Source of the DNA: an uncultured Bacteroidales bacterium
GTDB lineage: Bacteria > Bacteroidota > Bacteroidia > Bacteroidales > Paludibacteraceae
Length of the DNA: 10,468 bases
Direction: 5' to 3'
Assembly: GCA_903912795.1 (NCBI GenBank)
Contig: CAIWIS010000407.1
Coordinates: 1 to 10,468 of the forward strand
The notes below the pieces were generated by a model. It was not told the origin of the DNA. It did no database searches and saw only the letters and a list, made by a program, of their open reading frames with translations. A program made the position numbers and the translations under genes. Shown here piece by piece: positions 6,542 to 10,468 of the stretch (positions within the stretch are counted from its first letter, which is position 1; each line of letters opens with the position of its first letter).

Positions 6542-8220
6542 TGTTTCGTAAAAACAGCAATCTTTTTGTTCTAATGGCAGTAGTAGCGTTGGCTACACTG
6601 TCGTTTTTTGTGTTTTTCCGTATCGATTTAACTTCGGACGGACGATATAGCATTTCGCCGCAGAGCAAAGAATTGATGCAAAGTACAAGTGAAACAATGA
6701 ACCTGACGCTTTACCTGGATGGCGATTTAAATCCGGGTTTTCAGCGCTTGAAAAAATCGACCGTGGAGCTGGTCGACGAATTGGATGTTTTTGCCAATAA
6801 AGGGATAAATTTTCAGGTTATAAATCCGTCGGAAGCAAGTTCGGCCCAAGAGCGCGAAAAAAAGCAAGCCGAGTTGGCTGCACTTGGTATGACTCCTACA
6901 GCCATTTATGAACGTGATAACGAAGGAAAAGCGATACAGAAAATTGTTTTTCCTTGGATTAAAATTTCGTACGGAAGTAAAACGGTGTATGTGAATCTCC
7001 TCAAAAACATCAGAGGCGTTTCGGGCGAAGAAAATCTAAACATTTCCATTGAAAATCTTGAATTCGAACTGACAGATGGCATACGTAGGGCCATGAAAAC
7101 TACTGTTTCGAAAATTGCTTTTATCGAAGGACATGGTGAACTTAACGAAGCCGAAACGTATGACATTAGCAAATCGCTGAGTCGGTATTTTCAGATTGAT
7201 AGAGGCGTAATTGCAAACGATGCATCTATTTTACAGCCTTACAAAGCCATTATTATTGCCCGGCCAACTGTGCCATTCACCGAAAAGGATAAATTCATTA
7301 TTGACCAATACATTATGCAGGGAGGCAATGTATTGTGGTTGGTTGATGGTGTGCGCATTGCACGTGAAAACTTATCGGTAAACGGACTTTCGCCCGCCAT
7401 GGAGTTGGATGTAAATTTATCGGATCAATTATTTAAATATGGCGTTCGCATTAATGCCAACTTATTGCAGGATGTGCAATGTGCTCAAATTCCGGTTAAT
7501 ATTGCACCCAAAGGAGCTAAACCGCAATTTGAATCGTCGCCTTGGTTTTTTGCTCCATTGTTATTAACCTCGTATCAGCACCCCATTACCAAAAACATTA
7601 CCGAAGTGCGTAGCGAATTTACTTCGTCGCTGGATATTGTAGGCGAAAACAAAGAAGTGAGAACAGCTTTATTGTTGGCCAGTTCGGACAATACGCATGC
7701 CTTGGCTACTCCTGCAACCATCGATTTGGGAGCCATGCCTAATGGTACAGACAAAGCCTATTTTAACCAAGCCTATTTACCCGTGGCTGTATTACTCGAA
7801 GGAAAATTCAAGTCAAATTTCGAAAACAGGCTTGCTCCCGAAGGTTTATCGGGCATACGGCAAGTGCTGGCCCAAAGCAAGCCAGCCAAACAAATAGTGG
7901 TGGCCGATGGCGATATTATCAGGAACGAAACAAATGGAATTGCCAGCGATAGTACTACCTTGCCTTTAGGATTTGATAGGTATATGAATCAGCAGTTTGG
8001 CAATAGGGAGTTTATACAAAATGCTTTGCTTTATTTAGCCGACGATCCTAAATGGCTGGAGTTGCGCTCTCGCTCTTTAAAACTACGTTTGCTAAACAAG
8101 CAAATCATTTCGGAACAAAAACTTTTTTGGCAAATAACAAATATTGCTTTGCCACTACTAATTCTTGTTTTGGTTGGGTTGGTGTATCAAAATTTCCGCC
8201 GACGGAAATATACAAAGTAA
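6541..8220 (+). CDS. gldG: GldG, gliding-associated ABC transporter auxiliary/substrate-binding protein
   Basis: In Flavobacterium johnsoniae GldG works with the ATPase GldA and the permease GldF in an ABC transporter required for gliding; homologues also occur in non-gliding Bacteroidota. This 559-residue protein has the expected layout: an N-terminal membrane anchor (about 8-26) followed directly by FRIDLTSDGRYSISPQSKEL (26-45), the family hallmark; a large periplasmic ABC-auxiliary domain, including KIAFIEGHGELNE near 190-202 and QGGNVLWLVDGV near 260-271; and a C-terminal membrane helix at about 530-551 followed by the basic tail RRRK. Length is normal, and nothing appears broken. The start codon overlaps the terC-family stop (TAATG). 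gldF, usually directly upstream or fused, is not in the window, nor is gldA. The gene ends 7 bp from the convergent spy-like gene. Confidence 0.9.
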   Translation: MFRKNSNLFVLMAVVALATLSFFVFFRIDLTSDGRYSISPQSKELMQSTSETMNLTLYLDGDLNPGFQRLKKSTVELVDELDVFANKGINFQVINPSEASSAQEREKKQAELAALGMTPTAIYERDNEGKAIQKIVFPWIKISYGSKTVYVNLLKNIRGVSGEENLNISIENLEFELTDGIRRAMKTTVSKIAFIEGHGELNEAETYDISKSLSRYFQIDRGVIANDASILQPYKAIIIARPTVPFTEKDKFIIDQYIMQGGNVLWLVDGVRIARENLSVNGLSPAMELDVNLSDQLFKYGVRINANLLQDVQCAQIPVNIAPKGAKPQFESSPWFFAPLLLTSYQHPITKNITEVRSEFTSSLDIVGENKEVRTALLLASSDNTHALATPATIDLGAMPNGTDKAYFNQAYLPVAVLLEGKFKSNFENRLAPEGLSGIRQVLAQSKPAKQIVVADGDIIRNETNGIASDSTTLPLGFDRYMNQQFGNREFIQNALLYLADDPKWLELRSRSLKLRLLNKQIISEQKLFWQITNIALPLLILVLVGLVYQNFRRRKYTK

Positions 8221-8227
8221 AAAAAAA

Positions 8228-8653
8228 TTATTTAGCTGCAGCTTGTTCAGCTTTCATTTTCAAGGTATATTCTTTTTGCCATGCTTTTTGTTTCTCAGCA
8301 AGTTCAACCCCAAGTGCAACTTCCAACTTTTTTTGATACTCTACACCGCTAGCTTTTTTAAGCTCTGCTTTTTGCTCATCGGTAGTGGCTGCTTTCATTT
8401 TTTCGCTCAAGGTTACTGCACGTTCCATTGCCAATTCAATAACTTTAGCCTTTTGAACTTCAGTAAGTTGTAGGTCTTTAGCCATTTGGTCGTACATAGC
8501 TTGTTGCTTTTCGGGCAATTTTTTAATAATGTTGGGTTTTACAGGCTGTTGAGCTGTTTGAGCGGCAGTTTTAGCTGCTGTCGGAACCTGAGCCGACAAT
8601 AAAAACGAAATCAATAACATACCAATAACGGTAAAAAATTTCAAAGTTCTCAT
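8228..8653 (-). CDS. Small secreted Spy/CpxP-like protein (LTxxQ motif)
   Basis: A 141-residue protein. MRTLKFFTVIGMLLISFLLSAQ at the N-terminus (split as charged 1-5, hydrophobic 6-20) is a signal peptide probably cut near 21/22; there is no lipobox cysteine, so it should be free in the periplasm. The mature part starts with an Ala/Gln-rich low-complexity stretch (24-40) and continues with charged helices. LTEVQ (63-67) matches the LTxxQ motif of Spy/CpxP periplasmic chaperones and metal-stress sensors, and TTDEQ (90-94) is a weaker second copy. Similarity is at motif level only, so the function (folding helper or envelope-stress protein) is inferred. ATG at 8653 is preferred over a start at 8779 because it begins the signal peptide and follows a strong promoter; the longer frame would overlap the permease gene. 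It ends tail to tail with gldG, seven A residues apart. Confidence 0.75.
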   Translation of the reverse strand: MRTLKFFTVIGMLLISFLLSAQVPTAAKTAAQTAQQPVKPNIIKKLPEKQQAMYDQMAKDLQLTEVQKAKVIELAMERAVTLSEKMKAATTDEQKAELKKASGVEYQKKLEVALGVELAEKQKAWQKEYTLKMKAEQAAAK

Positions 8654-8701
8654 ACGGATACGATGTTTAATAAAGTGAATAAAATTTGACTTATCTAGGT
8701 G

Positions 8702-8732
8702 CAAAAATAGAATATATTTTTGAATTTGCAAA
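8702..8732 (-). promoter_or_regulatory. Promoter of the spy-like gene (-33 TTTG, -7 TATTTTTG)
   Basis: Minus strand: TTTG at 8732-8729 and TATTTTTG at 8709-8702, exactly 19 bp apart, the best full promoter match in the window. Transcription would begin near 8695, giving a leader of about 40 nt to the ATG at 8653. This fixes the start and shows that the gene can be expressed independently of the permease gene upstream. Confidence 0.7.
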
Positions 8733-8744
8733 TGCCGGGAAAAA

Positions 8745-9845
8745 TTATTTAGGAGCTTTGATGTATAAATAAATACCAATACCTAAAAACACAACATTAG
8801 GCAGCCACACTGCCACAAATGCCGACATAAGTCCGTTTACTGAGAATGTAGTAGAGAATGTAGAAAATAAAATATACAATGAACTCAGAGCGAGCCCAAT
8901 ACCTAAGTGCAAACCCATGCCGCCCCGCACCTTGCGCGACGAGAGCGAAACACCAATCAATGTCATGATAAAGGCAGCCAATGGCATCGAAAACCGTTTG
9001 TAGTATTCGTCCTCAAAACCCTGAATATTTCCTACACCACGGCTTTTTTGCCTATCGAGGTAGCTACCCAGTTCATTAATATTAAGCTGCGCACTCTCGG
9101 CCGAGGTAATAAAAAACTCACGAGGCTCTACGTTGATGGTTGTATCCATTTCAGTTCCCTTTTTCAGACTTTCGCGCATGCCATTAAAATCGCGTTGTAC
9201 GTAATTGGTTAAAACCCAATGTTTAGCTGTATCCCAGCGTGCTGTTTCGGCCGTAAGGCGCGATGTAAGTATTTTATCTTCAAATTTTTCGAGCGAAAAC
9301 CGATAACCCATTTTTTCGGCCACCTCATAACGTTCGATATACATAATTACATTTTTTTCGACCTCCATTTGCACATTGCGGGCATTGTCCAGTTTTTTCT
9401 TTTTAATGTATTTATCCTCAAAATCAAGCATTTTGGCCGAAGCAGGCGGAATTATGTAAGCACCCAGCACAAACGACATGGAACTAATAACAACAGCCGA
9501 AATAAGATACGGAACCATTAAGCGCCTAAAACTGACACCACTAGCCAGTATAGCCACAATTTCGGTATTGCCAGCCATTTTAGAAGTGAAAAAGATAACG
9601 GAAATAAAGGTAAAAAGCGGGCTGAACATATTCACATAATAGGGAATAAAATTCATATAATACTCAGTAACTATGGCTTTAAAAGGAGCATTGGTATCGA
9701 AAAAATTATCCAATTTCTCGGTCAAATCAAAAACTACCGAAATGCTGATAATCAAAACAATAGAATAGAAAAAAGTGCCCAGAAACTTACCAATAATGTA
9801 GGTGTCGAGTTTTTTTAAACCAAGTTTCCGATAATTAAATGCCAT
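8745..9845 (-). CDS. LptF/LptG (YjgP/YjgQ) family permease
   Basis: A 366-residue inner-membrane protein of the family whose E. coli members LptF and LptG form the membrane core of the LptB2FG transporter moving lipopolysaccharide towards the outer membrane. It has the family layout: LDTYIIGKFLGTFFYSIVL at 13-31 with the first membrane helix, helices near 70-88 and 111-133, the characteristic coupling-helix region NTEIVAILASGVSFRRLM (93-110), a periplasmic domain at about 135-275, then KRFSMPLAAFIMTLIGVSLS (283-302) and two final helices (about 312-330, 340-363). Length is normal. Bacteroidota often carry separate, distant copies, so whether this one is LptF or LptG is not decided; it looks closer to LptG. 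ATG at 9845 precedes the first helix. A -7 box lies at 9901-9908. The spy-like gene follows 91 bp downstream with its own promoter. Confidence 0.9.
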   Translation of the reverse strand: MAFNYRKLGLKKLDTYIIGKFLGTFFYSIVLIISISVVFDLTEKLDNFFDTNAPFKAIVTEYYMNFIPYYVNMFSPLFTFISVIFFTSKMAGNTEIVAILASGVSFRRLMVPYLISAVVISSMSFVLGAYIIPPASAKMLDFEDKYIKKKKLDNARNVQMEVEKNVIMYIERYEVAEKMGYRFSLEKFEDKILTSRLTAETARWDTAKHWVLTNYVQRDFNGMRESLKKGTEMDTTINVEPREFFITSAESAQLNINELGSYLDRQKSRGVGNIQGFEDEYYKRFSMPLAAFIMTLIGVSLSSRKVRGGMGLHLGIGLALSSLYILFSTFSTTFSVNGLMSAFVAVWLPNVVFLGIGIYLYIKAPK

Positions 9846-9900
9846 TTTGTACGCTGATAAATATTGTGGAGCTTCTTATTTTTGCTTTTTTTTTGACGCA

Positions 9901-9908
9901 CAAAGATA
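9901..9908 (-). promoter_or_regulatory. Candidate -7 box for the LptG-like gene
   Basis: Minus strand reads TATCTTTG, an exact TAnnTTTG match, about 56 nt before the ATG at 9845. There is no TTTG at the normal -33 distance (the nearest is 29 nt away, 9938-9941), so strength is uncertain. The leader of about 50 nt is T/A-rich. Confidence 0.5.
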
Positions 9909-10103
9909 AAGCTTTTTTTGTTTGTAATTGTTTTACACAAACTTAAAAAACATTACGCAACACATAAACTCAATTATTCCCATTTACTCCGATAGGCTCA
10001 ACAACGGCACATTCTAGCACAAGTACATGGATGCCAACAATAAAAATTGAGATTGTCACTGAAATTTAACACGCAGACTGTATATTTATTTAAAAATAAT
10101 TCA

Positions 10104-10111
10104 TATATTTG
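10104..10111 (+). promoter_or_regulatory. Plus-strand -7 box TATATTTG in a gene-free region
   Basis: TATATTTG followed by CA is a textbook Bacteroidota -7 box. A -33 TTTG is not seen at the normal distance. No coding sequence follows within at least 350 bp, so if it is active the product is a non-coding RNA or a long leader. Confidence 0.4.
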
Positions 10112-10117
10112 CAGTCC

Positions 10118-10241
10118 ATCATCAAATGCATTTTGATAGGTATACGGTTTTTTTCACGACATTTTATTATAAATAGTTACCATATTAGCTCATAAGCTTG
10201 CAAATAGTAAGCTAAAACGCACTTTTAGCATTTTATTATAA
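10118..10241 (+). ncRNA. Possible small RNA or structured leader
   Basis: Tentative. It would start just after the -7 box at 10104-10111. Near the start is a near-palindrome ATCAAATGCATTTTGAT (10121-10137, arms ATCAAA/TTTGAT). Further on, TTAGCT (10185-10190) pairs with AGCTAA (10210-10215), and GCTAAAA (10211-10217) pairs with TTTTAGC (10223-10229) over a 5-nt loop; these two pairings share bases and would exclude each other, as in an attenuator-like switch. The last hairpin is followed by ATTTTATTATAA, a weak terminator tail. No known RNA family is recognised. Confidence 0.25.
10211..10241 (+). terminator. Terminator-like hairpin
   Basis: Perfect 7-bp stem GCTAAAA/TTTTAGC with loop CGCAC, followed by ATTTTATTATAA. 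The stem is AT-rich and weak and the T-run is interrupted, so termination is uncertain. Confidence 0.3.
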
Positions 10242-10402
10242 CAGAGGATTAGTCATACGAATTGTATTTTGACTGTTTCTATTTTTAAAACAAAAACAAA
10301 CGGATCAAAACGATACTTTTTTTGAAGGAATTAAGTAATAGGAAATAAATAATGTCGCATTTGTAAAAAATAATAATTTCACAAATCAATTGTAACTTCA
10401 AG

Positions 10403-10468
10403 TCCCCTTTAGGGGATATAGGGGCAGTTATAACATTAATTTTTGCCGCCCCAAGCCCCTAAAGGGGA
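10403..10468. repeat. G/C-rich palindromic repeat element, cut by the window end
   Basis: TCCCCTTTAGGGG (10403-10415) returns inverted at 10456-10468, and the inner GGGGC (10421-10425) returns inverted as GCCCC (10448-10452). The two arms are thus near-perfect inverted copies around a 22-bp AT-rich centre, and each outer 13-mer is itself a small palindrome (CCCCT-TT-AGGGG). Such strings are typical of short interspersed repeats in Bacteroidota intergenic DNA. It has no coding capacity here and may continue beyond the window. Confidence 0.75.

Larger units (their letters stand above)
9846..10468. other. 623-bp gene-free region upstream of the LptG-like gene
   Basis: No reading frame here looks like a protein and no tRNA or rRNA is recognisable. 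It contains, in order, the LptG-like promoter (9901-9908, minus), a plus-strand -7 box (10104-10111), a cluster of inverted repeats and a direct repeat (10121-10241), a weak ATTTGT/ACAAAT inverted repeat (10359-10386) and the start of a G/C-rich palindromic element (from 10403). It is either a long leader of a gene beyond the right edge or a site of a small RNA. Confidence 0.7.

Noticed and set aside
8234..8243. Palindrome AGCTGCAGCT near the end of the spy-like gene
   Set aside because: It lies within Ala codons of the Ala-rich C-terminus and has no T-tract or second site; probably a consequence of codon use.
8654..8779. N-terminal extension of the spy-like gene (start at 8779)
   Set aside because: It would overlap the permease gene by 35 bp, cover the promoter at 8702-8732 and bury the signal peptide 42 residues inside the protein.

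Overview
The window reads as chromosomal DNA of a member of the Bacteroidota. Reasons: a gldG gene, which is characteristic of that phylum; AT-rich genes starting without Shine-Dalgarno sequences; and repeated TAnnTTTG hexamer-type -7 boxes (some with a TTTG -33 box about 18-20 nt upstream) in front of the genes. I cannot place it below phylum level. There is no phage, plasmid, CRISPR, tRNA or rRNA signature; most genes are housekeeping or envelope/ion-homeostasis genes.

Layout. (1) 1-203: 3' end of leuS. (2) 239-1159: a ferredoxin-nitroreductase fusion on the same strand. (3) 1174-2442, minus: purD, convergent with the nitroreductase gene across 14 bp. (4) 2443-2989: a 547-bp gap with no credible gene. 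It carries the purD promoter, a 16-bp tandem duplication, a GACGAC-rich tract and a modular array of nine short palindromes, each preceded by AATAAC, that stops one base before the stop codon of the next gene. (5) 2990-5338, minus: a large CHX-like cation:proton antiporter with a C-terminal cytosolic domain. (6) 5339-5563: divergent promoter region. (7) 5564-6541 and 6541-8220, plus: a TerC/Alx-family membrane protein and a GldG protein whose genes share one base (TAATG), so they are almost certainly one operon; gldF, the usual partner of gldG, is not here. (8) 8228-8653, minus: a small secreted Spy/CpxP-like protein, tail to tail with gldG across seven A residues. (9) 8745-9845, minus: an LptF/LptG-family permease. 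(10) 9846-10468: 623 bp without a gene, containing a strong -7 box, several inverted repeats that could be a small RNA or long leader, and at the window edge a G/C-rich palindromic repeat element cut off by the window end.

Functionally the genes fall into translation (leuS), purine synthesis (purD), flavin redox chemistry (nitroreductase), monovalent-cation/proton exchange (CHX-like), metal-ion handling (TerC/Alx), ABC transport linked to gliding (GldG) and envelope biogenesis/quality control (LptG-like, Spy-like). I see no evidence of a single dedicated new multi-gene system. The points most worth checking are the modular palindrome array, the TerC-GldG coupling without gldF, the Asn-Asp pair in the antiporter and the possible non-coding transcript near 10.1-10.24 kb.
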